A stretch of DNA of 24,013 bases, from NCBI GenBank assembly GCA_033558025.1, contig JAUCEF010000132.1:1-24013 (forward strand), written 5' to 3'. Shown piece by piece: positions 1 to 8,656 of this stretch. Position 1 is the first letter of the stretch, and the number at the start of each line of letters is the position of its first letter. Position numbers and translations under genes: made by a program. Origin of the DNA: Phytophthora sp. 'mugwort' (Eukaryota > Oomycota > Peronosporomycetes > Peronosporales > Peronosporaceae). The notes under the pieces were generated by a model. It made no database searches. It was given only the letters and a program-made list of their open reading frames with translations, and was not told the origin of the DNA.

Positions 1-34
1 ATATCTCCAATATAATTTATAGAAAATAAATTTA
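1..34. repeat. Imperfect copy of the nad4L 3' coding end, just outside the gene
   Basis: Bases 1-29 closely match bases 69-97, which lie inside nad4L and encode its last helix and the LYGDI stretch. The two copies differ by one extra base and one substitution. They are direct repeats about 68 bp apart, with the outer copy just past the nad4L stop codon. The window edge cuts this region, so the repeat may extend further. It may be a small tandem duplication or a relic of a recombination that changed the gene end. Confidence 0.6.
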
Positions 35-337
35 TTATAATGATAATAAATTTATTTTATAAATTGAAATATCTCCATATAATTTAAAGAAAATAATCAT
101 AATAGCTAATCCAATAGCTGATTCTGCTGCAGCTACTGTTAAAATTAATAAAGAAAAAACTTGTCCTATTATATCATCAATTAAAACTGCAAAATAAATA
201 AAATTTAAATTAATTGATAATAATAATAATTCAATAGACATTAAAATAATAATAATATTCTGTCTATTTAAAATTATACCAAATAATCCAAGACAGAATA
301 AAAAAAAAGTAAAAATAAAATGATTTAAAATATTCAT
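35..337 (-). CDS. nad4L: NADH dehydrogenase subunit 4L (complex I)
   Basis: This is a small, all-membrane subunit of the proton-pumping arm of complex I (NuoK family). I start it at the ATG at 337-335, giving 100 residues, the usual length; a TTG five codons upstream extends the frame but is unnecessary. Three hydrophobic helices are visible. The two family glutamates fall at residues 36 (motif MSIELLLLSINLNF) and 72 (AAAESAIGLAI), the same numbers as in bacterial NuoK. It is the last gene of the minus-strand block in this window, two bases after the nad1 stop, so co-transcription with nad1 is likely. The final 12 or so residues are less conserved, and a near copy of this gene end lies immediately downstream. 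Confidence 0.95.
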   Translation of the reverse strand: MNILNHFIFTFFLFCLGLFGIILNRQNIIIILMSIELLLLSINLNFIYFAVLIDDIIGQVFSLLILTVAAAESAIGLAIMIIFFKLYGDISIYKINLLSL

Positions 338-339
338 AA

Positions 340-1320
340 TTAAATTAACCAATTAAAACTTATTAAAATACTTGCAGTATATAAAAACCAGGATAATGAA
401 AAAGGTAGAAATACTTTCCAACCTAAACGCATTAATTGGTCATAACGATATCGAGGTAAAATAGCTCGAGCAACTACAAATAAAACAACAAAAAAACAAA
501 TTTTAATACTAAACCAAAAAGATCCGGGTAAAAAATTAATACAATTTATACTAAAAGGGAAAGGTGCTAACCAACCACCTAAAAATAAAATCGTAGTTAA
601 ACTACTCATTAATAACATATTAGCATATTCACCTAAAAAAAATAATGCAAAACCCATTGCAGAATATTCTACATTATAACCTGAAACTAATTCAGCTTCA
701 GCTTCAGGTAAATCAAAGGGATGTCGATTTGTTTCTGCTAAACAAGATATAAAAAAAATTATAAAAATAGGAAAAAGAGGAAAACAATACCATACCGTTT
801 TTTGTGCCCAAATAATAGAAATTAAATTTAAAGATTTTGCACAAACAATTACTGAAAGAATTGAAAACCCAATAGTTAATTCATATGAAATCATTTGTGC
901 TGTTGATCTTAAAGCCCCTAAAAACGAATATTTAGAATTACTTGACCAACCACCTATAATAACACCGTATACACCTAAAGATGAAATTGCTATTAAATAT
1001 AAAATACCAATATTTAATTCAGTAAAAAACATACCAAAACCTAAAGGTATTATTGTCCAACTTAATAGACTTAAAAAAAAAGCTAAAATAGGTGCAAATA
1101 TAAATAAAATTACATCAGCATTACTTGGTAAAATTGTTTCTTTTACGAATAATTTAAGACCATCAGCTAATGGTTGTAATAATCCAAAAGTACCTACAAC
1201 ATTAGGTCCTCTTCTTCTTTGAATAGAAGCTAATATTTTACGTTCAACTAAAGTAAAATAAGCCACAGCAATTAATAAAGGTAATATGAAAATTAAAAAT
1301 TTTAAAATTGTGTATATCAT
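340..1320 (-). CDS. nad1: NADH dehydrogenase subunit 1 (complex I)
   Basis: This is the membrane subunit that joins the peripheral and membrane arms of complex I and lines the quinone cavity (NuoH family). The protein has 326 residues with about eight hydrophobic segments. Hallmarks include [19 protein letters not shown] near the N terminus, the FVKE segment of loop 1, and the long matrix loop [20 protein letters not shown] with its conserved acidic residues. The start ATG overlaps the nad11 stop in the arrangement ATGA, so translation of the two may be coupled. The stop is TAA, two bases before the nad4L start. Length and sequence are normal for the family. Confidence 0.97.
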   Translation of the reverse strand: MIYTILKFLIFILPLLIAVAYFTLVERKILASIQRRRGPNVVGTFGLLQPLADGLKLFVKETILPSNADVILFIFAPILAFFLSLLSWTIIPLGFGMFFTELNIGILYLIAISSLGVYGVIIGGWSSNSKYSFLGALRSTAQMISYELTIGFSILSVIVCAKSLNLISIIWAQKTVWYCFPLFPIFIIFFISCLAETNRHPFDLPEAEAELVSGYNVEYSAMGFALFFLGEYANMLLMSSLTTILFLGGWLAPFPFSINCINFLPGSFWFSIKICFFVVLFVVARAILPRYRYDQLMRLGWKVFLPFSLSWFLYTASILISFNWLI

Positions 1321-2909
1321 AATAATTTTGATTGATTTTTGAAAATTTTATTAGAATTAATCAATATTTTTGAATATTGTTCTAATATATTTGTATAATA
1401 ATTATTTTTAATTAATGAATCTAAAAAATTAATATTAATTTTTAAAAATTTTTTATTAAAACTAAAATTATAAATAATTTTTATTTTTTTTTTTAATAAA
1501 TAAGGTAAAATATCTTTAATTTTTAAAAAAGCTTCTGATTTAGATTGATTTTTATTTAATAAAAATTTATAAAGATTTCTATAAATTATAGAATCTTTAC
1601 GTTGTTCTATATTTACATTTAAAATTTGTTCATTTTTTTGAATAAAACCTTCTAAATTAATATACATTCCATTTTTTTCTAAAAAAGTTAATCCAGGTAA
1701 AATTAGATTTGAATTTTGAGCATCTTTAGTAAAATGATGTCCTTGATAAATAACAAAACTATTTTTAGTTATTTTTAATTTATTTTGTAAATTTGTATTA
1801 AATAAATAATATAATTTTGAATTATTTAACATATTTAATGATTTTGGAAAAGTAATTTCAAAAAAATTAATTAAAGAAGTTTGAAAATTAAAGAAATTAA
1901 TATTATGGTTAATAAATGATAAATTTTTTAATTTTGATAATAAAAAAAAACCATTTTTTTGATTTAAAATATTACTACCTATAATAATTAAAGGTTTTTT
2001 TGCTTTTTTTAATTGTTTACAAAATACATGTTTTCCTAAAATAATATTTATTAAAGTTTTAAAAGTTAATCCTAAATGTTTTACTGGATAAGTAAAATTA
2101 ATTTTATTACCGATATATGCTATTTTAAAATTTCCTTTTTTTAAACGATTAATTAAATGAATATTTAAAATAGAACCTTCTTGACGAATATCACTACCAA
2201 TTATTAAACAAACATCAGATTCTTCAATAGATTTTAAAGTATTATTAAATAAAAAATTTGAAGCTAAATCAGAATTTATCTTAATTTGTCGATTTTTTAA
2301 AAATTGTTCATAATTTACATTTGAAATTCCTAATTTATTTAAATTTTTTTTTAATAAAAAAAGAGATTCTAAATCAGTTAAATCACCAATAATACTTTTA
2401 GCATTAAAACTATCTGTAATTATCAATTTTTTATTAATAATATTTAGAGCATCTAACCAAGAAATCCTATGAAAATTGTTTTGATTATCTTTTAATAATG
2501 GATATTTTAATCGTTGATATTTTAAACTATCAAAAAAATATCTTGTTTTATCTGATATCCATTCTTTATTAATATTAAAATTAGTTTTAGGTAAAATACG
2601 TATAATTTCATTATTAAAAATATCAATTTTAATATTTGAACCAATACTATCTAAAATAGCAATACCCTCTTTTTTTTTTAATTCCCAAGAACGTGCTTTA
2701 AAAGTATAGGGTTTAGAAGTTAATGCACCAACAGGACATAAATCTACTAAATTACCAGAAAATTCGGATTTAAAAATATTTGAAGAATAAAAATTAATTT
2801 CAGTTTTATTACCACGACCTGTTGTACCTAAACCGTCAATTCCACAAATTTCATTAGCAAAACGTACACAACGTGTACAATGAATACAATTTAAATTATT
2901 TATTTTTAT
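1317..2909 (-). CDS. nad11: NADH dehydrogenase subunit 11, lacking its N-terminal iron-sulfur part
   Basis: This is the 75-kDa (NuoG) subunit of the complex I electron-input arm. The frame is open from 2909 (a TAA lies at 2912-2910) to the TGA at 1319-1317, about 530 residues. It contains no ATG before the conserved part, so initiation would need a non-AUG codon such as ATA (2909 or 2903) or ATT. The protein begins almost at once with [17 protein letters not shown], the N4 cluster ligands, then [29 protein letters not shown] and EWISDKTRY. The C-terminal molybdopterin-like domain is divergent and rich in Lys, Asn and Ile. The N1b [2Fe-2S] ligands and the HxxxC N5 ligands, normally the first 130 or so residues, are absent and are not elsewhere in this window. 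The 5' end overlaps the end of cob by 14 bases. Family assignment is secure; start and completeness are not. Confidence 0.9.
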   Translation of the reverse strand: MKINNLNCIHCTRCVRFANEICGIDGLGTTGRGNKTEINFYSSNIFKSEFSGNLVDLCPVGALTSKPYTFKARSWELKKKEGIAILDSIGSNIKIDIFNNEIIRILPKTNFNINKEWISDKTRYFFDSLKYQRLKYPLLKDNQNNFHRISWLDALNIINKKLIITDSFNAKSIIGDLTDLESLFLLKKNLNKLGISNVNYEQFLKNRQIKINSDLASNFLFNNTLKSIEESDVCLIIGSDIRQEGSILNIHLINRLKKGNFKIAYIGNKINFTYPVKHLGLTFKTLINIILGKHVFCKQLKKAKKPLIIIGSNILNQKNGFFLLSKLKNLSFINHNINFFNFQTSLINFFEITFPKSLNMLNNSKLYYLFNTNLQNKLKITKNSFVIYQGHHFTKDAQNSNLILPGLTFLEKNGMYINLEGFIQKNEQILNVNIEQRKDSIIYRNLYKFLLNKNQSKSEAFLKIKDILPYLLKKKIKIIYNFSFNKKFLKININFLDSLIKNNYYTNILEQYSKILINSNKIFKNQSKLL

Positions 2910-4071
2910 TTATTAAAGATTTTTTATTAATATTATAACGTACTAAATAAGTTTCTAATTTACCTAAAAATGGTATAATTATTATAAAAAAAAAAAAATA
3001 ATAAATCATACTTATAATACCAATTTCAGTATAAGGATATTCAACTGGACATTGTCCAACCCAACCTAATAATAAAAAAGCTATAACTAATAACCAATAA
3101 CAAATTTTAAATATAGGTCTAAAAGCTGTACTTCTAATTTCAGATGAATTTGTAAAAGGTATTGTTAATAAAATAAGTAATGAACCAAACATAGCTATAA
3201 CACCGCCAATTTTATTAGGAATAGATCTTAAAATTGCATAAAACGGTAAAAAATACCATTCTGGTACGATATGTAAAGGTGTTTTCATTGGATTTGCTTC
3301 AATATAATTATCGGGATGACCTAATGTATTAGGATAAAAAAAAATAAAAATAAAGAAAATCAAAAATAAGATCATTAATCCAAATAAATCTTTAGTATAA
3401 AAATATGGATAAAAAGGTATATTTTCATTTTTTAATGTAATACCTAAAGGATTATTTGAACCAACTTCATGTAATAAAATTAAATGTATCAATACGGCAC
3501 CCACAATTATAAAAGGTAATGTAAAATGTAAACTAAAAAAACGATTTAATGTTGGATTATCAACAGCAAATCCGCCCCAAAGCCAATCAACAATATCTTT
3601 TCCTATTAAGGGTATTGCAGAAAATAAATTAGTAATAACAGTTGCACCCCAAAAACTCATTTGTCCCCAAGGTAAAACATAACCCATAAAAGCTGTAGCC
3701 ATCATTAAAATAAAAATAATTACACCAGAAGACCATATAGCTTCTCTTGGTGTGATATAAGAACCATAATATAAACCACGAAAAATATGAATATATACAA
3801 CAATAAAAAAAAAAGATGCTCCATTTGCATGTGTATATCTAATTAACCAACCATTATTTACATCTCTCATAATATGTTCAACACTATTAAAAGCTAAATC
3901 AATATGTGGAGTATAATGCATTGCTAAAAAAATACCTGTTAAAATTTGTATTACTAACATAATACCAGCTAACGAACCGAATCCAAAAAAATAATTTAAA
4001 TTAATAGGTGTAGGATAATCTATTAAATGATTATTAAGAATCGCAAATAATGATTTTTTATTCCATCTCAT
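2896..4071 (-). CDS. cob: Apocytochrome b (complex III)
   Basis: This is the catalytic membrane subunit of the cytochrome bc1 complex, carrying both b hemes and the Qo and Qi quinone sites. I start at the ATG 4071-4069 ([20 protein letters not shown]), giving 391 residues; the frame is open 10 codons further to a TTG, but the family normally starts here. Visible marks are [18 protein letters not shown], the heme histidines in [11 protein letters not shown] and YIHIFRG, the second pair around SLHFTLPF and [13 protein letters not shown], and the Qo motif [16 protein letters not shown]. The last 14 bases overlap the open frame of nad11 in a different frame. The hydrophilic tail KKSLINKNK after the last helix is slightly unusual. 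Confidence 0.98.
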   Translation of the reverse strand: MRWNKKSLFAILNNHLIDYPTPINLNYFFGFGSLAGIMLVIQILTGIFLAMHYTPHIDLAFNSVEHIMRDVNNGWLIRYTHANGASFFFIVVYIHIFRGLYYGSYITPREAIWSSGVIIFILMMATAFMGYVLPWGQMSFWGATVITNLFSAIPLIGKDIVDWLWGGFAVDNPTLNRFFSLHFTLPFIIVGAVLIHLILLHEVGSNNPLGITLKNENIPFYPYFYTKDLFGLMILFLIFFIFIFFYPNTLGHPDNYIEANPMKTPLHIVPEWYFLPFYAILRSIPNKIGGVIAMFGSLLILLTIPFTNSSEIRSTAFRPIFKICYWLLVIAFLLLGWVGQCPVEYPYTEIGIISMIYYFFFFIIIIPFLGKLETYLVRYNINKKSLINKNK

Positions 4072-4118
4072 AATATGAAATGAAAAATTACCTAAAAGCA
4101 AAAATAATTAATAAAATA

Positions 4119-4685
4119 TTACATATTTATTTTATTATTCCAAGGATTATTAAATTCAAATAATCGGTATTGTTGTGATAAATTAATGGGTTCATAAACA
4201 ACACGTTTTTTTAATTCATTATAAAAAATTTCTAAAAAACCACTTAAAGGGAAATCTTTACGTAAAGGATGTCCTTCAAAACCATAATCTGTTAAAATCC
4301 GTCTTAAATCGGGATGGTATAAAAAAAAAATACCAAACATATCCCAAACTTCTCTTTCACACCAATTGGCTGATTGATATATTTTTATAATTGAATCTAC
4401 CGGTTGTAATTCATTAATTATTATTTTAATTTTTAAACGACTATTAAAACGAATACTTAATAAATTATAAATTATTTCAAAACGTTTTTTTTTATTAATA
4501 TAATCTATAACACAAATTTCTGATAATACTTTAAATTGAGTATTTGTATGATTTTTTAAAAAAAATAAAATAGGAATTAAATTTTTTGTAGAAATATTTA
4601 TACATAATTCATTTTTATATAAAGTATAATTTATTATTGGTAAAATCTGTAATAAATATTGACTAAATTTTTTTAATACTTTCAT
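4119..4685 (-). CDS. nad9: NADH dehydrogenase subunit 9 (complex I)
   Basis: This is the 30-kDa (NuoC) hydrophilic subunit of the complex I quinone module; it works next to Nad7. The protein has 188 residues, close to the usual mitochondrial length. The signature is clear in the second half: CEREVWDMFGIFFLYHPDLR followed by RRILTDYGFEGHPLRKDFPL. The N-terminal half is less conserved and rich in Lys, Ile and Asn, as expected at this base composition. It lies between atp9 and cob on the same strand; the gap to cob is 47 bases. Confidence 0.96.
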   Translation of the reverse strand: MKVLKKFSQYLLQILPIINYTLYKNELCINISTKNLIPILFFLKNHTNTQFKVLSEICVIDYINKKKRFEIIYNLLSIRFNSRLKIKIIINELQPVDSIIKIYQSANWCEREVWDMFGIFFLYHPDLRRILTDYGFEGHPLRKDFPLSGFLEIFYNELKKRVVYEPINLSQQYRLFEFNNPWNNKINM

Positions 4686-4695
4686 AAATAAAAAA

Positions 4696-4727
4696 TAATT
4701 ATAAATATTTATAATTATAAATATTTA
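4696..4727. repeat. Two tandem copies of a 16-bp unit
   Basis: The unit TAATTATAAATATTTA occurs twice head to tail with no mismatch, in the atp9-nad9 spacer 10 bases upstream of the nad9 start. Each unit ends in a palindromic TAAATATTTA. At this AT content the repeat could be slippage; a role in nad9 expression is only possible. Confidence 0.8.
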
Positions 4728-4763
4728 TATATTAAAAAAATAAATAATTTTTTTTCTAAAATA

Positions 4764-4824
4764 AATACTATAACCAGTATTAGTATATATATAACATAAA
4801 ATACGATAAAAATTAATTTTTATC
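4764..4824. repeat. Two inverted repeats in the atp9-nad9 spacer
   Basis: AATACT at 4764-4769 pairs with AGTATT at 4776-4781 around the loop ATAACC. At 4805-4824 lies a perfect 20-bp palindrome, GATAAAAATTAATTTTTATC. Both are between the atp9 stop and the nad9 start on the minus strand and could mark a transcript-processing site. The first 14 bases of the palindrome recur at 15665-15678, before nad5. Confidence 0.6.
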
Positions 4825-4848
4825 ATATTTTTCAGGATTTAATTTTAA

Positions 4849-5314
<466 letters not shown>

Positions 5315-5668
5315 TTACCATTCTAAAGCATCACTACACCAAATATAAATAAAACCTATAACTAATTCAACTAAAAATTCAATCATAGTCCAAAATCCCC
5401 ATGAAAAATTTGAACTTAAAGTTAAAACCCAAGGAAAAATAAAAACAGCTTCTAAATCAAAAATAATAAAAAGGATAGCTACTAAATAAAATTTTACATC
5501 AAAAATTTTTCTAGCATCATCATAAGGATTAAATCCACATTCATAGGCTGTTAACTTTTCTAAATCATCTTTTTGTTTAATTAAACTAAAAGATAAAATG
5601 AAAATTAAAATTGATAAAAATAAACTTAATATTAAGAATATAAAAATATTTGAATAATTTAATAACAT
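5315..5668 (-). CDS. nad3: NADH dehydrogenase subunit 3 (complex I)
   Basis: This small membrane subunit of complex I (NuoA family) has a loop near the quinone site. I start at the ATG 5668-5666 (MLLNYSNIFIFLILSLF), giving 117 residues; the open frame continues upstream only because it runs through trnD. Typical marks are EKLTAYECGFNPYDDARKIF with the conserved loop cysteine, FDVKFYLVAILFIIFDLEAV, and the C-terminal DALEW. Three helices are evident. trnD lies 34 bases upstream on the same strand, so tRNA cleavage would create the 5' end of this mRNA. Confidence 0.97.
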   Translation of the reverse strand: MLLNYSNIFIFLILSLFLSILIFILSFSLIKQKDDLEKLTAYECGFNPYDDARKIFDVKFYLVAILFIIFDLEAVFIFPWVLTLSSNFSWGFWTMIEFLVELVIGFIYIWCSDALEW

Positions 5669-5702
5669 ATTTATAAATTTTTTTAAATATAATAAATTTA
5701 AA

Positions 5703-5776
5703 CGGAAAAAACGGGACTTGAACCCGCGACTTATAGCGTGACAAGCTACCACTCTAACCAACTGAGCTATTTTTCC
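5703..5776 (-). tRNA. trnD: tRNA-Asp (GTC)
   Basis: This is a complete cloverleaf on the minus strand. The acceptor GGAAAAA pairs with TTTTTCC, followed by discriminator G, as expected for Asp. The anticodon stem is GTAGC/GCTAT with loop TTGTCAC, and the T arm is GCGGG TTCAAGT CCCGT. It lies between atp6 and nad3. Confidence 0.97.
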
Positions 5777-5812
5777 AATATAAAATATTATATCTTATTT
5801 TTGTATATTTTA

Positions 5813-6532
5813 TTAATGTAAATTTAAAGCATCATTTATATACATACACGTTAAAATCGTAAACACATATGCCTGAATTAAAGCTACAGCAATTTCTAAA
5901 CCAACCAATAATACAATAATTATTAATGGAATAAAATGTGCCATAAAAATAAAACTATTTACATTTAACATAGCCCAAGCAAAACCTGCAATTACTTTTA
6001 ATAAAGTATGTCCAGCCATCATATTTGCAAATAATCGTACAGGTAAACTAATTACACGAAAAATGTATGAAACTAATTCAATAGGTACTAAGATGGGAAC
6101 TAATGCTATACTTGCACCACTAGGTAATAATAAATTTAAAAAATTAAATTTATGTTTTTTAATTCCAATTAAATTAAAACCTAAATAAATTGTTAATGCT
6201 AAAGTAAACGTAATAATTAAATGACTTGTTATAGTAAAACTGTATGGAATCATTCCTATTAAATTACATAATAAAATAAAAAAAAAAACAACAAAAATTA
6301 ATGAAACAAAATATTTACCAGCTTTTCCTATACTAGAATAAGTTAATTCAATTGTAATATTAAAAATCATTTCAAAAATTTGTTGAAAACGTGTTGGAAT
6401 AAATTTAGTTTTTATACATGTAAATATATATAAATAAACTAAACCTATTACTAAAATTAAAGAAGCATTAGTAAATACAAAAGGTATTTGAAAAATAGGT
6501 AAAATTTCAAATTGTTCTAAAGGACTAACCAT
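5813..6532 (-). CDS. atp6: ATP synthase F0 subunit a
   Basis: This membrane subunit forms the proton half-channels next to the c-ring. The protein has 239 residues, starting MVSPLEQFEILPIF at the ATG 6532-6530. The essential arginine helix appears as SLPVRLFANMMAGHTLLKVI, and the C-terminal helix as LEIAVALIQAYVFTILTCMY, both diagnostic of the family. Five to six hydrophobic helices are visible. It follows cox3 by 24 bases and is followed by trnD, so the cox3-atp6 pair is likely released as one mRNA. Confidence 0.98.
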   Translation of the reverse strand: MVSPLEQFEILPIFQIPFVFTNASLILVIGLVYLYIFTCIKTKFIPTRFQQIFEMIFNITIELTYSSIGKAGKYFVSLIFVVFFFILLCNLIGMIPYSFTITSHLIITFTLALTIYLGFNLIGIKKHKFNFLNLLLPSGASIALVPILVPIELVSYIFRVISLPVRLFANMMAGHTLLKVIAGFAWAMLNVNSFIFMAHFIPLIIIVLLVGLEIAVALIQAYVFTILTCMYINDALNLH

Positions 6533-6556
6533 AAAAATTATTAATTTTTTAATAAA

Positions 6557-7471
6557 TTAATTACCTCCCCACCAGTAAACTGCTACAAATAAAAATAACC
6601 AAACAACATCTACAAAATGCCAATACCAAGCTGCAGCTTCAAAACCGAAATGATGTTGTTTTGTAAAATGATGATTAATTAATCTAATAGTACTTACTAT
6701 AATAAAAATAGTACCTACAATAACGTGAATACCATGAAAACCTGTTAATAAAAAAAAAGTTGTACCATAAATACTATCAGAAATTGAAAAAGTACTTTCA
6801 ATATATTCATAGGCTTGAATTAAAGTAAAAAAAAAAGCTAATAAAATTGTAATAATTAAACTTAAAATAGCATTTTTTCTATCACCAAAAACTATTGAAT
6901 GGTGTGCCCAAGTAATAGTTGCCCCAGATGATAATAATATTACAGTATTTAATAAAGGAATACCCCAAGCATTAACAGTTTCAATACCTAATGGTGGCCA
7001 TAAAGATCCAATTTCAGGTGTTGGTGCTAAAGCTGAATGAAAAAAAGCCCAAAAAAAACTAACAAAAAATAGTAATTCACTAAAAATAAATAAAAGCATA
7101 CCATTTCTTAAACCTAATTGTACTTGTTTAGTATGTTGACCTTCATATACAGCTTCTCTAACTATATCACGAAACCAAGTATACATTGTTAAAATAATCA
7201 TTAAAAATCCTGTTAAAATTAAGAAATTACTGCCAATATAACCATGAAAATACATAGCACCACCAAAAGTTAAAAAAAAAAGTCCAAAAGAAATTATAAA
7301 AGGCCAAGGACTTGGATCTACTAAATGATAAGGATGTTTTTGTGTATTTTGTATATTATTACTAATTTCTTTTAAAATTTTTAAATCATTTTGAAATTTA
7401 TCGATATTAGAATCATTTGTTGTAGTTTCTATTTGTAAATTTTTTTTATTAATATAATAATAATTTTTCAT
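6557..7471 (-). CDS. cox3: Cytochrome c oxidase subunit 3, with N-terminal extension
   Basis: This is the third core subunit of complex IV; it supports the stability of proton pumping. The protein has 304 residues where 260-275 is usual. The conserved part starts at about residue 45 with HPYHLVDPSPWPF and includes WFRDIVREAVYEGQHT, FFWAFFHSALAPTPEIG, LLLTGFHGIHVIVGTIF and the terminal WYWHFVDVVWLFLF. The first 43 or so residues are hydrophilic, rich in Asn, Lys, Thr and Ile, and unlike any cox3 start I know. There is no ATG nearer the conserved region, so either the extension is translated or a non-AUG start is used. The family call is certain; the start is not. Confidence 0.95.
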   Translation of the reverse strand: MKNYYYINKKNLQIETTTNDSNIDKFQNDLKILKEISNNIQNTQKHPYHLVDPSPWPFIISFGLFFLTFGGAMYFHGYIGSNFLILTGFLMIILTMYTWFRDIVREAVYEGQHTKQVQLGLRNGMLLFIFSELLFFVSFFWAFFHSALAPTPEIGSLWPPLGIETVNAWGIPLLNTVILLSSGATITWAHHSIVFGDRKNAILSLIITILLAFFFTLIQAYEYIESTFSISDSIYGTTFFLLTGFHGIHVIVGTIFIIVSTIRLINHHFTKQHHFGFEAAAWYWHFVDVVWLFLFVAVYWWGGN

Positions 7472-7531
7472 AAGAATTTTATAATTTGTAATAATTAATT
7501 ATTTAATGATAAATAATGTATTTTAAAAAAA

Positions 7532-7963
7532 TTAATCAAAAATAAGATTAAATTTTAATTTTTTTATATTTTTATAATATTGTTTTTTTGTATTGATTGT
7601 TTTACTTTTATTTTTTGAAGTTTGAATAATTTCGTTTGTTATGTTTTTTAAATTTGCATTTAAAAGTAACCACGATATCGATTTTTTAATTTGTTTATCT
7701 TCATTTAAAAGCATTAAAAAATATCTATCTTTTTTTTTTTTTTTTTTATTTCGTTTTTTATTTGGAATACTTATTGCTTTTAATTTCGGTAATAAATTTT
7801 CAATTGATTTAAATAAAATAAAATTCGGTTTTTGTTTTGTAATTTTTTTTAAAGTAATTAAAATATTTATAAATATGTTTTCAGAACAAGTTTTTTTTCC
7901 TTTTTTTAATAACATATTTATAAATAATTTTTTTATTTTATACTCTTCGTATTTTAGTTCCAT
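7532..7963 (-). CDS. rps7: Ribosomal protein S7 (uS7)
   Basis: This protein of the small-subunit head binds the 3' major domain of the small rRNA. It has 143 residues and is very basic. Family features are the start of the core, [20 protein letters not shown] (compare bacterial LINKLMKDGKK), a central [13 protein letters not shown] matching the AIENVKP segment, and [11 protein letters not shown] matching the RWLVEAAR segment. A run of lysines ([13 protein letters not shown]) replaces the usual GGxxYQVP hairpin. Its ATG is inside the end of rps12 (26-base overlap, different frame), the bacterial str-operon order rps12-rps7. Confidence 0.88.
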   Translation of the reverse strand: MELKYEEYKIKKLFINMLLKKGKKTCSENIFINILITLKKITKQKPNFILFKSIENLLPKLKAISIPNKKRNKKKKKKDRYFLMLLNEDKQIKKSISWLLLNANLKNITNEIIQTSKNKSKTINTKKQYYKNIKKLKFNLIFD

Positions 7964-8318
7964 ATTTTGATCTTGATGTTTTTCGAGAATAAATCCCTAA
8001 TAAATCATATTTACCACGAATTACATGATATTTTACTCCAGGTAAATCTTTTACACGACCTCCTCTAACTAATACTATTGAATGTTCTTGTAAAGTATGA
8101 CCAATACCTGGAATATAAGTAATTATTGTATACCTACTAGATAGGTGTACTTTTGCTACTTTACGCATAGCAGAATTTGGTTTTTTAGGTGTTGTATTAT
8201 AAACTTTTAAACAAATACCTTTACGTTGAGGACATTGTTTTAAAGCTGGACTTTTATTTCTTTTTTTTTTTTCTAAACGTTTTTGTTTTTTTAAAAATAA
8301 TTGATTAATTGTTGACAT
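7938..8318 (-). CDS. rps12: Ribosomal protein S12 (uS12)
   Basis: This protein of the decoding centre has 126 residues from the ATG at 8318-8316 (MSTINQLF). The open frame runs further upstream only through trnV. Highly conserved stretches are [55 protein letters not shown] and [18 protein letters not shown]; the lysine of TPKKPNSA, the streptomycin-contact region in bacteria, is present. trnV ends 17 bases upstream, and rps7 overlaps the 3' end by 26 bases. Confidence 0.98.
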   Translation of the reverse strand: MSTINQLFLKKQKRLEKKKRNKSPALKQCPQRKGICLKVYNTTPKKPNSAMRKVAKVHLSSRYTIITYIPGIGHTLQEHSIVLVRGGRVKDLPGVKYHVIRGKYDLLGIYSRKTSRSKYGTKIRRV

Positions 8319-8335
8319 ATTATTTGTTATTTTAT

Positions 8336-8408
8336 TGAATAATAACGGACTCGAACCGCTAACATTTTCGGTGTAAACGAAATACTCTACCAATTGAGTT
8401 AATTATTC
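8336..8408 (-). tRNA. trnV: tRNA-Val (TAC)
   Basis: A complete cloverleaf: acceptor GAATAAT/ATTATTC, discriminator A, anticodon stem TTTCG/CGAAA with loop TTTACAC, T arm AGCGG TTCGAGT CCGTT. It is the last of a run of four tRNAs upstream of rps12. Confidence 0.97.
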
Positions 8409-8410
8409 AT

Positions 8411-8484
8411 TGGGCCTAAGTAGATTTGAACTACTGACTTTACACTTATCAGGCGTATACTCTAACCAACTGAGTTATAGGCCC
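8411..8484 (-). tRNA. trnI: tRNA-Ile (GAT)
   Basis: A complete cloverleaf: acceptor GGGCCTA/TAGGCCC, discriminator A, anticodon stem TACGC/GTGTA with loop CTGATAA, T arm AGTAG TTCAAAT CTACT. Two bases separate it from trnV. Confidence 0.97.
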
Positions 8485-8486
8485 TT

Positions 8487-8558
8487 TTGAAGTAAAAGGA
8501 TTCGAACCTTTGATTTTCCGTACCAAAAACGGAGGCCTTACCACTTGGCTATACTTCA
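8487..8558 (-). tRNA. trnQ: tRNA-Gln (TTG)
   Basis: A complete cloverleaf: acceptor TGAAGTA/TACTTCA, discriminator A, anticodon stem TCCGT/ACGGA with loop TTTTGGT, T arm AAAGG TTCGAAT CCTTT. Confidence 0.97.
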
Positions 8559-8572
8559 AAATAAATAAAATA

Positions 8573-8646
8573 TATGCTTAGAAAGATTTGAACTTTCATT
8601 TTATAGATCCGCAATCTAACGCTTTATCCATTTAAGCTATAAGCAT
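8573..8646 (-). tRNA. trnR: tRNA-Arg (GCG)
   Basis: A cloverleaf with acceptor ATGCTTA/TAAGCAT and discriminator A, anticodon loop TTGCGGA on the stem TTAGA/TCTAT (the outermost pair is T-T), and T arm GAAAG TTCAAAT CTTTC. Anticodon GCG would read CGT and CGC. CGA codons also occur in this window (for example in nad7 and nad4), so another CGA-reading tRNA should exist outside the window or be imported. Confidence 0.93.
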
Positions 8647-8656
8647 AAGTTTAATT

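Noticed and set aside
1317..2426. nad11 starting at the TTG at 2426
   Set aside because: It would remove conserved nad11 sequence (N4 cysteines, [19 protein letters not shown]) that is openly translated in the same frame upstream.
4072..4101. TTG start for cob, and a similar TTG start for nad4L at 352
   Set aside because: ATG codons just downstream give normal family lengths; there is no need for alternative starts.
5669..5761. Upstream extension of nad3
   Set aside because: The extra 31 codons run through trnD; nad3 has a proper ATG at 5668.
7641..7970. Plus-strand ORF of 109 codons
   Set aside because: It is the antisense shadow of rps7, consisting mostly of Phe and Ile from reversed A-rich codons; rps7 on the other strand has family motifs.
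8319..8393. Upstream extension of rps12
   Set aside because: The extra codons run through trnV; the family start MSTINQL has its own ATG at 8318.
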